A stretch of 64,000 bases of DNA from Micromonospora vinacea (GCF_015751785.1 NZ_JADOTY010000001.1:3534001-3598000); one strand, 5' to 3'. Positions 1 to 8,098 are shown, numbered from the stretch's first letter. A program made the numbers and translations. The notes: generated from the sequence alone by a model not told the origin.

Positions 1-1100
1 TCTTCGTCGGGTTCGAGATCCTGCTGGCCGCCAGCTTCGTGCTGATCACCCTGGGAGGTACCGAGACCCGGATCCGGACCGGGTCGACGTACGTGGTGGT
101 CAGCATCCTCTCCTCGATGATCTTCCTGACCTCGGTGGGTCTGGTGTACGCGGCCACCGGCACGCTCAACCTCGCCCAGCTCGCCCAGCGCCTCGACGAC
201 CTGCCCGACGGCGTCCGACTGGCCCTGGAGCTGATGTTGCTGCTGGCCTTCGCGATCAAGGCGGCGGTCTTCCCCCTGTCGGCCTGGCTGCCGGACAGCT
301 ATCCCACCGCGCCGGCCCCGGTCACTGCCGTCTTCGCGGGTCTGCTCACCAAGGTGGGCGTCTACGCGATCATCCGCACCGAGACGTTGCTGTTTCCCGG
401 TGGGCGTGCCCACGTGCTGCTCATGGTCGTCGCCGGGTTGACCATGGTGATCGGCATCCTCGGTGCGGTGGCCCAGTCCGACCTGAAGCGACTCTTCTCG
501 TTCACCCTGGTCAGTCACATCGGCTACATGATCTTCGGGGTGGCGTTGAGCACCGCCGCCGGCCTCTCCGGCGCGATCTTCTACGTGGTGCACCACATCA
601 CCATCCAGACCACGCTGTTCCTCGTCGCCGGCCTGGTCGAGGAGCGCGCCGGGAGCACCGACCTGCGTCGTATCGGCGGGCTGGCCCGGGTGGCGCCGCT
701 GCTGGGTGTGCTCTTCTTCGTCCCGGCCATGAACCTCGCCGGAGTGCCACCGTTCTCCGGTTTCCTCGGCAAGCTCGGCCTGCTCCAGGCCGGGGTGGCG
801 GCCGGTGGGCCGCTGCCCGGGGTGCTGGTCGCGGCCGGCACGCTGACCAGCCTGCTGACCCTGTACGTGGCGTCGCGGGTCTGGAACATCGCCTTCTGGC
901 GCGCGCCCCGGCTGGCCACCAGCGAGCCGGTCGTCCAGTTGCCGAGGCTGATGGTGGGCGCCACAGTGGCCCTGGTCGCCCTCGGGCTGGCGCTGACAGT
1001 GCTGGCCGGTCCGCTCTTCGACGTCACCGCTGACGCGGCCGCGGACCTGCGGCTGCGCACCCCGTACGTGCGTGCCGTGCTGCCGGGCGGTGTGCCGTGA
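1..1100 (+). CDS. mnhD: Na+/H+ antiporter subunit D (MnhD/MrpD), 5' truncated
   Basis: Integral membrane subunit of the multi-subunit Mrp/Mnh cation/proton antiporter, related to complex I subunits NuoL/M/N. The open frame runs from position 3 to the TGA at 1098-1100, so 365 residues are visible; family members are about 500 residues, so the N-terminal third lies outside the window. Visible hallmarks are the lysine-bearing helix KAAVFPLSAWLP, the following LLTKVGVYAIIR helix and the VVHHITIQTTLF segment typical of proton-translocating ND subunits. The stop overlaps the GTG of mnhE (GTGA), so it is the first visible gene of mnhDEFG. MnhD is favoured over MnhA because mnhE follows directly. Confidence 0.9.
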   Translation, partial: FVGFEILLAASFVLITLGGTETRIRTGSTYVVVSILSSMIFLTSVGLVYAATGTLNLAQLAQRLDDLPDGVRLALELMLLLAFAIKAAVFPLSAWLPDSYPTAPAPVTAVFAGLLTKVGVYAIIRTETLLFPGGRAHVLLMVVAGLTMVIGILGAVAQSDLKRLFSFTLVSHIGYMIFGVALSTAAGLSGAIFYVVHHITIQTTLFLVAGLVEERAGSTDLRRIGGLARVAPLLGVLFFVPAMNLAGVPPFSGFLGKLGLLQAGVAAGGPLPGVLVAAGTLTSLLTLYVASRVWNIAFWRAPRLATSEPVVQLPRLMVGATVALVALGLALTVLAGPLFDVTADAAADLRLRTPYVRAVLPGGVP

Positions 1101-1708
1101 CCGGTTCCCCCGAGCCGGCTCCCGACGCCCCCCGGACCGCCGTGGTGGGGCGGGGCCGGCTCGGGCGCTGGCGGGACCAGGCGGTGGCGCTCGGGTGGCT
1201 GGTGGTGGTCTGGAACCTGCTCTGGGGCGACATCAACTGGACCAACCTGATCGGTGGCCTGCTGGTGGGCGCGGCCGTGCTGGTGTTCTTCCCGCTGCCG
1301 GCGGTCAGCTTCGGTGGCCGGTTGCGACCGCGGGCGCTGCTGGTGTTCGCGGGCCGGTTCGCCGTCGAGTTGGTCCGCGCGAGCCTGCACGTCGCCCGGA
1401 TCGCCGTGCAGCCCGGCTACCGGCCGCGCGGCGCGATCATCGCGGTCCGGTTGCGGGTGTCCACCGACCTGAACCTGGCGCTCACCGCCGAGGCGGTCTC
1501 GTTGGTGCCGGGCACGCTGATCCTCGAGGTGGACCGGGACTCCGGAACGCTCTACCTGCACGTCCTGGACACCCACGGCCCGGGGGACCTGGACGTGTCC
1601 CGGGACCGCACCCTCGCCGTCGAGCGGCGGATCGTCCGCGCGGTGGGTTCCACCGCCGAACTGCGCCACCTCGACGTCACCTCACCCGAGAAGGGAACCC
1701 GTCCGTGA
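1097..1708 (+). CDS. mnhE: Na+/H+ antiporter subunit E (MnhE/MrpE)
   Basis: Small membrane subunit of the Mrp antiporter, 203 residues. The N-terminal 30 residues are polar. Two hydrophobic helices follow (around VALGWLVVVWNLLWG and LLVGAAVLVFFPLPAV), then the cytoplasmic domain typical of MnhE with the conserved stretches RVSTDLNLALTAEAVSLVPG and VDRDSGTLYLHVLD. Start GTG at 1097 overlaps the mnhD stop by 4 nt and the TGA overlaps the mnhF GTG by 4 nt, which points to translational coupling. Length and order match the family; the polar N-terminal extension is somewhat longer than in Bacillus. Confidence 0.92.
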   Translation: MTGSPEPAPDAPRTAVVGRGRLGRWRDQAVALGWLVVVWNLLWGDINWTNLIGGLLVGAAVLVFFPLPAVSFGGRLRPRALLVFAGRFAVELVRASLHVARIAVQPGYRPRGAIIAVRLRVSTDLNLALTAEAVSLVPGTLILEVDRDSGTLYLHVLDTHGPGDLDVSRDRTLAVERRIVRAVGSTAELRHLDVTSPEKGTRP

Positions 1709-1968
1709 CCACGTTCCTGGCCGTCGTCCTCACCGCACTGCTGTCGGTCACCGCGCTCCTCGCGCTGACCCGCCTCTACCGTGGCCCGTCGCTGGTGGAC
1801 CGGGTGATCGCCGCGGACATGCTGCTCGCCACGATGGTCGGCGCGGTGGGCGCCGAGGCGGCTGTCAACCGGCACGCCACCACGCTGCCCGTGCTGGTGG
1901 TGCTCTCCCTGCTCGGCTTTGTGGGCTCGGTGTCGCTGGTTCGCTTCGCTGTCCGGGAGCAGCAGTGA
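1705..1968 (+). CDS. mnhF: Na+/H+ antiporter subunit F (MnhF/MrpF)
   Basis: An 87-residue, three-helix membrane subunit of the Mrp antiporter. The start is GTG at 1705 (VTTFLAVVLTALLSV), which overlaps the mnhE stop; a longer reading in the same frame from 1072 would run through mnhE and is rejected. The family signature RGPSLVDRVIAADML in the loop after the first helix is intact, followed by the second and third hydrophobic segments. The stop overlaps the mnhG start (GTGATC) by 4 nt. The size fits the usual 85-95 residues. Confidence 0.92.
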   Translation: MTTFLAVVLTALLSVTALLALTRLYRGPSLVDRVIAADMLLATMVGAVGAEAAVNRHATTLPVLVVLSLLGFVGSVSLVRFAVREQQ

Positions 1969-2327
1969 TCGCGACGATCCTGGACTGGCTCGGCGCCGCT
2001 TGCCTGGTGGCCGGCGCGCTGCTCGGCCTGGCCGCCGGGATCGGCGTCCTGCGCTTCCCGGACGCGCTGTCCCGGATGCACGCGGCCACCAAGCCTCAGG
2101 TGCTGGGGGTGCTCCTGCTGCTGCTGGGCATCGCGTTGCGGCTGAGGGCCCCGGCGGACCTCGGCATGATCCTGCTGGTGGCTGTCTTCCAGTTGGCGAC
2201 AGCGCCGGTCGCGGCGCAGATGATCGGGCGGGCCGCGTACCGGTCGGGGCGGCTCGACCGGAGCCTGCTCGATGCCGATGAGCTGGCCGAACGCGGGCCG
2301 GGCGGCGGGTCGACGGGGCCGGCGTGA
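1965..2327 (+). CDS. mnhG: Na+/H+ antiporter subunit G (MnhG/MrpG)
   Basis: Last subunit of the Mrp operon, 120 residues, three predicted helices. The family motif GIGVLRFPDALSRMHAATKP lies after the first helix, followed by LLLLLGIALRL and the FQLATAPVAAQMIGRAAYR segment. The C-terminal 25 residues are polar and Gly-rich. Start GTG 1965 overlaps the mnhF stop. The transcription unit appears to end here; about 80 nt of untranslated sequence follow before a new promoter-like -10 element at 2402. Confidence 0.92.
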   Translation: MIATILDWLGAACLVAGALLGLAAGIGVLRFPDALSRMHAATKPQVLGVLLLLLGIALRLRAPADLGMILLVAVFQLATAPVAAQMIGRAAYRSGRLDRSLLDADELAERGPGGGSTGPA

Positions 2328-2401
2328 CGACCGGCGGCGCCCGCCGAACCGGACGTTGCGCTCCTTCGGCCCACCCCCAGCGGAGTCCCAGCCAGCGCCG
2401 A

Positions 2402-2407
2402 TAAAAT
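2402..2407 (+). promoter_or_regulatory. -10 element TAAAAT upstream of the CNNM gene
   Basis: TAAAAT matches the actinobacterial TANNNT -10 box in otherwise GC-rich DNA. It ends 6 nt before the ATG at 2414, the spacing expected for a leaderless transcript. No convincing -35 hexamer is visible. Assignment as a promoter is inferred from position and sequence only. Confidence 0.45.
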
Positions 2408-2413
2408 GAGGGC

Positions 2414-2515
2414 ATGATCGACTCTTCTGCCCAGGAGGGCAGCAGTAGCCAGCCGGGTCGTGCCCGGCATATCCCCGTACCGACGACCCCGGGAGCCCTG
2501 AGCGACCCGTGTTGA
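2414..2515 (+). CDS. possible leaderless 33-residue leader peptide upstream of CNNM gene
   Basis: ATG at 2414 opens a 33-codon frame ending with TGA at 2513-2515. It starts 6-7 nt after a TAAAAT box, so it could be translated from a leaderless mRNA. Its stop overlaps the GTG start (2509) of the next gene, whose own ribosome binding site is weak (GGGAG about 14 nt away), so coupling is plausible. The peptide is Ser/Pro-rich with five prolines and no membrane segment. Pro-rich leader peptides are known to sense Mg2+ upstream of some Mg transport genes, and the gene downstream is of a Mg-efflux-related family; that parallel is speculative. Coding status is unproven. Confidence 0.35.
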   Translation: MIDSSAQEGSSSQPGRARHIPVPTTPGALSDPC

Positions 2516-3864
2516 TCGTCGTTGGTCTCCTTCTGATCATTCTTCTCACTGCCGCCACCGGATACTTCGTGGCGCAGGAGTTCGGCTACGTCGCCGTGGA
2601 CCGGGGCAAGCTGCGCCAGCTCGCCGATGACGGCGATCAGGCCGCCGCCCGGGCCCTGACCGTCACCAGCCGGCTCTCCTTCATGCTCTCCGGCGCCCAA
2701 CTCGGCATCACCGTCACCGCGCTGCTGGTCGGCTACGTCGCCGAGCCGTACCTGGGCGGTGGTCTCGCCGAACTGCTCGGCGTGGCCGGCGTCAGCGAAG
2801 CGGTCAGCCTGCCGCTGTCGGTGGCGTTGGCCCTGGTCATCGCCACCATCGTGCAGATGGTCCTCGGTGAGCTGGCCCCGAAGAACCTGGCCATCGCCCG
2901 GGCCGAGCAACTGGCCCGGGCGCTGAGCCGATCCACCCTGCTCTACCTGGCCGTCGCCGGGCCGCTGATCCGGCTCTTCGACCGGGCCTCGGTGCGGCTG
3001 CTGCGCCGCATCGGCATCGAGCCGATCGAGGAACTGCCCAGCGGCGCCACCCCGGCGGACCTGGAACAGATCATCGCCGAGTCCCGCGAGGAGGGCAGCC
3101 TCGACGCCGAGATGTCGACGCTGCTCGACCGAGGTCTGGACTTCCGCGAACTCACCGCCGGTGAGGCCATGGTGCCGCGCGTCGACGTGCACACCGTCCG
3201 GGCGCACGAGCCGGTCAGTCGGGTGGTCGAGCTGCTGGACACCGGCCACTCCCGCTTCCCGGTACGCGGCGCGGAGGGCGTCGACGACCTGCTCGGCATC
3301 GTCGGCATCGCCGACGTGCTCGGCGTACCCCCGGGGGAGCGGGCCACCACCCCGGTGAGTGCGGTGGCCGGGCCGCCGCTGCTCGTACCGGAGACGTTGC
3401 CCCTGCCCACGGTGCTCGACCGCCTGCGGTCCGGGCACCGGCAGATGGCGTGCGTGGTCGACGAGTACGGCGGCTTCGCCGGTGTCATCACGCTGGAGGA
3501 CATCGCCGAGGAACTCGTCGGCCCGATCCGCGACGAGGACGACCCACCGGAGCGGGCACCGGCCCGGCAGGACGACGGGTCCTGGGTGGTGCCGGCCCGC
3601 TGGCGGATCGACGAGGTCGCCGACAGCACCGGCATCGCCCTACCCGAGGCCCCGGAGTACGACACCCTCTCCGGGTTGGTGATGCGGGAGTTGGGCCGGG
3701 TGCCGGAGGTCGGCGACCGGCTGGAGATCAGCCTGCAACCCGAGGGGGCGGACGGCGAGGACGGCGAGGCGGAGCCCCGGGCCCTTGTCGAGGTGCTGGC
3801 CGTGGACCGGCACGTGGCCGACTCGGTGCGGTTGCAGCTGACCAAACCCGAGGTGATCGCATGA
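2509..3864 (+). CDS. CNNM/CorC (HlyC) family transmembrane protein 1
   Basis: Membrane protein of 451 residues with the standard architecture: an N-terminal DUF21/CNNM domain with about four hydrophobic helices (residues 1-180), a paired CBS domain (about 200-330) and a C-terminal CorC_HlyC domain (about 345-440). The CNNM hallmark AQLGITVTALLVGYVAEP is clear, as are AMVPRVDV at the first CBS strand and DEYGGFAGVITLEDIAEELVG. Family members are linked to Mg2+/Co2+ homeostasis; older names such as haemolysin are misleading. GTG at 2509 is chosen because an upstream small ORF ends across it. A second paralogue follows at 3917, so the two may act as a heteromeric pair. Confidence 0.88.
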   Translation: MLIVVGLLLIILLTAATGYFVAQEFGYVAVDRGKLRQLADDGDQAAARALTVTSRLSFMLSGAQLGITVTALLVGYVAEPYLGGGLAELLGVAGVSEAVSLPLSVALALVIATIVQMVLGELAPKNLAIARAEQLARALSRSTLLYLAVAGPLIRLFDRASVRLLRRIGIEPIEELPSGATPADLEQIIAESREEGSLDAEMSTLLDRGLDFRELTAGEAMVPRVDVHTVRAHEPVSRVVELLDTGHSRFPVRGAEGVDDLLGIVGIADVLGVPPGERATTPVSAVAGPPLLVPETLPLPTVLDRLRSGHRQMACVVDEYGGFAGVITLEDIAEELVGPIRDEDDPPERAPARQDDGSWVVPARWRIDEVADSTGIALPEAPEYDTLSGLVMRELGRVPEVGDRLEISLQPEGADGEDGEAEPRALVEVLAVDRHVADSVRLQLTKPEVIA

Positions 3865-3920
3865 GCGCGAGGAGTGAGCTTGCGAGCCCCGCAGTCGCGA
3901 ACGAAGGACAGCACCGATGA
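3861..3920 (+). CDS. 19-residue ORF bridging the two CNNM genes
   Basis: ATG at 3861 overlaps the TGA of the upstream CNNM gene (ATGA), and the TGA at 3918-3920 overlaps the ATG of the downstream CNNM gene (ATGA). The whole 53-nt gap is therefore one open frame joined by 4-nt overlaps at both ends. The sequence resembles a GAGCTTGCGAGCCCCGC-type intergenic linker that I recall recurring in Micromonospora genomes, so it may be a dispersed repeat that happens to stay open. A GAAGGA motif at about 3901 also serves as ribosome binding site for the downstream gene. Whether the peptide is made is unknown. Confidence 0.3.
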   Translation: MSARSELASPAVANEGQHR

Positions 3921-4981
3921 GCCCCGGGATCGCACTGTTCAGTTCGGGGATCCTGCTGGCGTTGAACGGGTTCTTCGTGGCCGCCGAGTTCGCCCTGGTG
4001 GCCAGCAAGCGCTACCGCCTGGAGCAGGCGGCGGCGAACGGTGGTCGGGCGGCCCGGGCCGCGCTCGACGGCGTCCGCGAACTGTCGCTGATGCTGGCCG
4101 GCGCGCAGTTGGGGATCACGCTGTGCACCCTGGGTCTCGGCGCGCTGGCCGAGCCGGCGATCGAGCACCTGCTCAGCCCCCTGCTGCACGCGGTGGGCCT
4201 ACCGGACGCGGCCAGTCACCTGGTCGCCCTGGTCTTCGCCCTCGGCGTGGTGACCTTCCTGCACCTGGTGGTGGGGGAGATGGCGCCGAAGTCGTGGGCG
4301 ATCACCGACGCGGAGCGCTCGGCGACGCTGCTCGCGTTGCCGTTCCGCGCCTTCGCCCGGGTCTCCCGGCCGGTGCTCTCCGCGCTGAACGCCCTGGCCA
4401 ACGCGATCCTGCGGCTGTTCGGCGTCAACCAGCAGGACCAGCTCGCCCAGGTGCACGGCCCGGACGAGCTGCGGATCCTGCTGGAACAGTCCCGTGAGCA
4501 CGGGCTGCTCGGCGCCGAGCAGCACCAGTTGCTGACCAGCATGCTGGAGTTGCAGGGCACGTCGGTGGCGCAGGTGATGGAACCGTTCGCCACCATGGTC
4601 ACCGTCCGCCGGGACGACTCGGCCGGGCGGATCGAGGAGGTCAGCCGGGACAGCGGCCGATCCCGGCTCGCGGTGCTCGACGAGGCGGGCGACGTGTGTG
4701 GGCTCGTGCACGTGCGGGAGGCGGTACGGGTGGTCACCACCGGCCGGGTCGCCACCGCGGGCGAGCTGATGACGCCGGCGTTCACCCTGCCCGCGACGTC
4801 CACGGTCACCGAGGCGGTGGCGGCGATGCGGGCCCGGCAGTCGCAGCTCGCGTTGGTCCGCAACGGCGGTGGCCCGGCCCGGCCGATCGGCTTCGTGGCC
4901 CTGGAGGACCTCCTGGAGGAGGTCATCGGGGAGTTCGACGACGAAACCGACACGGTGCCGCGCGGGCGTCGGTTGCGCTGA
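3917..4981 (+). CDS. CNNM/CorC family transmembrane protein 2
   Basis: Paralogue of the preceding gene, 354 residues. DUF21/CNNM membrane domain at about residues 1-190 (NGFFVAAEFALVASKR; AGAQLGITLCTLGLGALAEP; HLVVGEMAPKSWAI), then a CBS pair ending in GFVALEDLLEEVIGEFDDE. It lacks the C-terminal CorC_HlyC transporter-associated domain present in the first paralogue and stops shortly after the second CBS. This long/short tandem pairing is common in actinobacteria. ATG 3917 is preceded by GAAGGA at 4-11 nt. A strong hairpin terminator follows at 4988. Confidence 0.88.
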   Translation: MSPGIALFSSGILLALNGFFVAAEFALVASKRYRLEQAAANGGRAARAALDGVRELSLMLAGAQLGITLCTLGLGALAEPAIEHLLSPLLHAVGLPDAASHLVALVFALGVVTFLHLVVGEMAPKSWAITDAERSATLLALPFRAFARVSRPVLSALNALANAILRLFGVNQQDQLAQVHGPDELRILLEQSREHGLLGAEQHQLLTSMLELQGTSVAQVMEPFATMVTVRRDDSAGRIEEVSRDSGRSRLAVLDEAGDVCGLVHVREAVRVVTTGRVATAGELMTPAFTLPATSTVTEAVAAMRARQSQLALVRNGGGPARPIGFVALEDLLEEVIGEFDDETDTVPRGRRLR

Positions 4982-4987
4982 CCGCCC

Positions 4988-5020
4988 GACCCGGCCGCAC
5001 TGACGAAGTGCGGCCGGGTC
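4988..5020 (+). terminator. rho-independent-like terminator after CNNM pair
   Basis: Perfect 13-bp stem (GACCCGGCCGCAC / GTGCGGCCGGGTC) with a 7-nt loop starting 7 nt after the CNNM2 stop. There is no U-tract, as is usual for GC-rich actinobacteria. Confidence 0.7.
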
Positions 5021-5121
5021 AGCGCCGGCGCTGTTCGACGTCGGCGGGCTTGAGATCACCTCGACGGGGTAGGCGCGGCTGGTGCGGGGCGTGCTGTCCC
5101 CGTTCCGGGAGGGGGCGCGCG

Positions 5122-6051
5122 GTGCGGTTGACGGGAGTGTCACCGGAGTCCGGTGGGACCGGGCTCTCCGTGCAGACCACGCTCCCCAACCCGAGCACCC
5201 GGCCGGGCCTGCGCCTGCCCGGGCGGGTGACCCTCGCGGCCGGCCCGGACGACGTGCTGGTGCGGCACATCCGGCTCGGCCTCGTCACCACTGTCGAGCC
5301 GGATGATCCGGCCAAGGCCCGACGTCTCGTGCAGTTCCACCACCTGCCGATCGCCGGCCGGTTCGTCGTACCGGCCGGTCGGCGGCGGGCGGTCGACTTC
5401 GCGTTCCCGCTGCCGTGGGAGACCCCGGTGACCACCTTCGGCGGTGTGCCGCTGCTGAGCCTGCGGATGGGCCTGCGGACCGAGGTGTCCCTCGACCCCG
5501 ACCTCGACCAGGGGGCCATGGTGCCGGTCTTCGTGCACCCGCTCCCCACGCAGCAGCACGTGCTGGCGGCGCTGGACACGCTGGGCTTCATGATCCGCCA
5601 GTCCGGGTTGCAGGAGGGCGGGTTGCCGGGGGTGGAGCACACGCTGCCGTTGCACCAGCGTTGGGGCTACTGGGTGGGGCCGCTCTACGCCGGCCCGATC
5701 ACCGAGCTGGAGGTGATCTTCGTGACCAACTCGGCGGGCCTGGAGGCGATCCTCTGGATGGATCGCCGGCTGGCCCTGGCCGGAATCACCCACCAGAGCA
5801 TCAGCCGGTTCCGGCTCTGGCACGAGGACGCCGGCCGGCGGGACTGGGTCGCCACGGTGGACGGCTGGATCCGCCAGGCGATCAACCGGCACGCCGCCGC
5901 GGCCGCGCACGCCGACTGGTCCGCGCAGATCGCCGGGTCGGCCCACGTGAGCCGCCATCCCGACGAGCCGATCCGACCCGGCTACGGCCTCGGCGGCACC
6001 GCCGGCGGCGCCGGCGTGGGAGGCGGCGGCTCCGGCGGCGACGGCACCTGA
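5122..6051 (+). CDS. Spo0M-like sporulation-control family protein
   Basis: A 309-residue cytoplasmic protein resembling the sporulation-control protein Spo0M family, which has an arrestin-like beta-sandwich fold. Family features are the early segment LPGRVTLAAGPDDVLVRHIRLGL, the HHLPIAGRFVVPAG strand pair and PLPWETPVTTFGG, followed by a longer C-terminal helical part. The last 25 residues are Gly-rich. GTG 5122 is chosen because a GGGAGGGGG motif lies 7-14 nt upstream; the frame extends further upstream but that part reads through the terminator. In Bacillus, Spo0M modulates sporulation and the cell envelope; the actinobacterial role is unclear. It stands alone, with no operon partner. Confidence 0.75.
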   Translation: MRLTGVSPESGGTGLSVQTTLPNPSTRPGLRLPGRVTLAAGPDDVLVRHIRLGLVTTVEPDDPAKARRLVQFHHLPIAGRFVVPAGRRRAVDFAFPLPWETPVTTFGGVPLLSLRMGLRTEVSLDPDLDQGAMVPVFVHPLPTQQHVLAALDTLGFMIRQSGLQEGGLPGVEHTLPLHQRWGYWVGPLYAGPITELEVIFVTNSAGLEAILWMDRRLALAGITHQSISRFRLWHEDAGRRDWVATVDGWIRQAINRHAAAAAHADWSAQIAGSAHVSRHPDEPIRPGYGLGGTAGGAGVGGGGSGGDGT

Positions 6052-6066
6052 CCGTCCGCCCGGCCC

Positions 6067-6145
6067 GCGTCGATCATGGAGTCGTGGTGGGATGAATATC
6101 CCGTACTACACCTTTTGTGAGGCGCCACAACTCCATGATCGACGC
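6067..6145. repeat. long intergenic inverted repeat, family A copy 1
   Basis: Arms of 23 nt (6067-6089 and 6123-6145), near-perfect except for two G-U-compatible mismatches, with a 33-nt AT-richer loop. The arm core GATCATGGAGTYGTGGTG reappears at 16772-16840. It sits between two convergent genes and may act as a terminator, but arm length and duplication suggest a dispersed repeat. Confidence 0.75.
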
Positions 6146-6156
6146 GCCGTTGGGTG

Positions 6157-6828
6157 TCAGCCCGCGCTGGCGGTGGCCAGCTTGAGGCTGAAGGCCAGGA
6201 AGAGGGCTGCCACGGCGGTGGTGCCGCCGGCCGCCAGGCGCCGGCGTTGGCGGAACTGGGCGGCCAGGAAGGTGCCCGCGAAGATCAACGCGGTCAGGTA
6301 GAGCGCGCTGGTCACCTGCGCGATCAGCCCGAGCAGCAGGAACGACAGCGCCGGCCAGGCGTAGCCGGGGTCGACGAACTGGATGAAGAACGAGATGAAG
6401 AACAGGATCGCCTTCGGGTTCAGCAGGCTGATCACCAGCGCCTTGCGGAACGGGCTGCGCATCGCCGCCGGCTCCGCGGCGTCGATGAGCCGCGGCGTGC
6501 TCGGGTCGTTGCGGTCACGCCAGCGCCGCACGGCGCCGAGCAGCATTGTCACCCCGACATAACCGAGGTACGCGGCGCCGGCGTACTTGATCACCATGAA
6601 CAGCGGCGGGTACGCCTTGAGCAGCGACGCCACCCCGGCGGCGGAGAGGAACATCAGCACCCCGTCGCCGACGAACACGCCAGCGGCGGCCCGGTAGCCG
6701 ACCGCGACGCCCCGCTTCGCCGCGGTGGAAAGCACGAAGAGTGAGTTGGGCCCGGGCAGCAGAATGATGGCCACGGTGCCCAGCACGTACGTCCAGATGT
6801 CGGTGATCCCCAGCACGCCCGCCATCAT
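6157..6828 (-). CDS. leuE: LeuE-type leucine/amino-acid exporter (LysE/RhtB family)
   Basis: Six-helix inner-membrane exporter of 223 residues, RhtB/LysE superfamily, most like E. coli LeuE. The match is seen in IWTYVLGTVAIILLPGPNSLF, the invariant early PGPN motif, GVFVGDGVLMFLSAAGVASLLK, YAGAAYLGYVG and LLNPKAILFFISFFIQF with its conserved NPK. The start ATG (6828) shares one base with the stop of the upstream gene (TGATG); a GTG at 6831 would overlap by four bases. It is therefore co-transcribed with the flavin-binding/GNAT fusion gene, which suggests export of an amino acid or of an acetylated product, but this is inference. Confidence 0.85.
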   Translation of the reverse strand: MMAGVLGITDIWTYVLGTVAIILLPGPNSLFVLSTAAKRGVAVGYRAAAGVFVGDGVLMFLSAAGVASLLKAYPPLFMVIKYAGAAYLGYVGVTMLLGAVRRWRDRNDPSTPRLIDAAEPAAMRSPFRKALVISLLNPKAILFFISFFIQFVDPGYAWPALSFLLLGLIAQVTSALYLTALIFAGTFLAAQFRQRRRLAAGGTTAVAALFLAFSLKLATASAG

Positions 6829-8072
6829 CACGCCACCGGTGCCGTCCGCAGAAGTCTTTCTCGCAGCCTGGCCTGTGCGTTCGGCCACTCGTCGACGGTC
6901 ATCGCGTACTGCACGGTGTCCCGCCAGGAGCCGTCCGGGCGTTGCCGGTGCATCCGCAGCACCCCTTCCCGGGTGGCGCCGAGCCGTTCGATGGCGGCCT
7001 GGGAGCGAACGTTGCGGATGTCGGTGTGCCAGGCGACCCGTACCGCGCCCAGGTCGTCGAAGGCCCGACTGAGCAGCAGCAACTTCGCCTCGGTGTTGAT
7101 CCCGGTACGCCACCAGGGCCGGCCGAGGAAGGTGTGCCCGATCGCCACCGCCCGCCGCTCCGGGTCGATGTCGTAGTAGGAGGTGCTGCCCACCACCGCC
7201 CCGGTCGCCGCGCACCGCTGCACCCAGGCCACCCGCTCGCCCCGGTGCTGGGCGGCCAGGGCGGTGCCGATCACCTCGGCGGTTTCGGCGGGCGCGGTGG
7301 GCGGCGCGACGCTGAGGTGCCGCCACACCTCCGGGTCCGCGGTGGCGGCGTGCAACTCGTCGGTGTGCGCCATCTCCAGCGGCTCCAGCCGAACGTGCTC
7401 GCCGTGCAGCGGCACCGGGTCGTGCCAGGGCGTGCGGGGCGTCCGCAGGTACGCCGGCAGCGGCGCGGTGACCCCGGCGTCCGGCTCGGGTGGCCCGGCG
7501 GTCAGTCGCAGCGGCAGCACGCCGGCCCAGTGCGGCAGGTGCAGGTCGGCCTCGTCCTCGCGCACTCCGCCGGTGCGGGCCCGGACGGACACCTCACGCA
7601 GTGGCAGCGCCAGTACGGCGGTCTCGGCCAACTCGCGACGACTGGGCGGACGGGTGGCGGCGCTGCGTCCCGCACCGACCTTCTCGACCAGCGCGGTGAG
7701 CATGGCGAGCTTCTCCCGCTCGTCGGTGACGAGCCGGGCGGTGCCGTGCGCGACGACCGAGCGGTAGTTGGCGCTGTGGTGGAACTGGGAGCGGGCGTAG
7801 ACCAGCCCGTCGAGCAGAGTCACCGCGACACAGACCGGCAGCCCGTCGTCACCCCGGGCGGCGAGAAGCGGCCGACTGCCGGTGGAGCCGTGCAGGTAGA
7901 GCGTGTCACCGATGCGGACGTGCAGGGTGGGAAGCACCCGTGGCTGGCCGTCGACCGTGAAGCTGAGCGCGCAGTCGTACGCCTCGTCGAGCACGGCGTG
8001 GGCGGCGTCCTGGTCGTAGCTCATCTTGTCGCGGGAACGGTGGGGTGTGGTCCGGGCGGTGGGTGGATACAT
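6828..8072 (-). CDS. pyridoxamine 5'-phosphate oxidase-like / GNAT acetyltransferase fusion
   Basis: A 414-residue two-domain protein. Residues about 20-215 form a PNPOx-like FMN-binding split barrel (VLPTLHVRIGDTLYLHGSTGSRPL; FHHSANYRSVVAHGTARLV), of the type found in NimA-like proteins. Residues about 235-405 form a GNAT N-acetyltransferase (VRLEPLEMAHTDEL; AIGHTFLGRPWWRTGINTEAK; AIERLGATREGVLRMHRQ) resembling RimJ/RimL. Start ATG 8072 is used; an in-frame ATG at 8024 is also possible. It diverges from a MocR regulator over only 36 nt containing a palindrome, so that regulator probably controls it. The linkage with leuE suggests a detoxification or amino-acid modification and export role; substrate unknown. 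Confidence 0.8.
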   Translation of the reverse strand: MYPPTARTTPHRSRDKMSYDQDAAHAVLDEAYDCALSFTVDGQPRVLPTLHVRIGDTLYLHGSTGSRPLLAARGDDGLPVCVAVTLLDGLVYARSQFHHSANYRSVVAHGTARLVTDEREKLAMLTALVEKVGAGRSAATRPPSRRELAETAVLALPLREVSVRARTGGVREDEADLHLPHWAGVLPLRLTAGPPEPDAGVTAPLPAYLRTPRTPWHDPVPLHGEHVRLEPLEMAHTDELHAATADPEVWRHLSVAPPTAPAETAEVIGTALAAQHRGERVAWVQRCAATGAVVGSTSYYDIDPERRAVAIGHTFLGRPWWRTGINTEAKLLLLSRAFDDLGAVRVAWHTDIRNVRSQAAIERLGATREGVLRMHRQRPDGSWRDTVQYAMTVDEWPNAQARLRERLLRTAPVA

Positions 8073-8084
8073 GCGCGCGCCCCT

Positions 8085-8098
8085 TTGTTCTAGTACAA
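8085..8098. promoter_or_regulatory. candidate MocR operator overlapping divergent promoters
   Basis: TTGTTCTAGTACAA is a 14-bp palindrome with 12 of 14 symmetric positions, in the 36-nt gap between the divergent fusion gene and the MocR gene. A TACAAT -10 box (8094-8099) for the rightward gene overlaps it and ends 9 nt before the GTG at 8109, which suggests a near-leaderless mRNA. Binding by the adjacent regulator would block both promoters. Confidence 0.5.
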
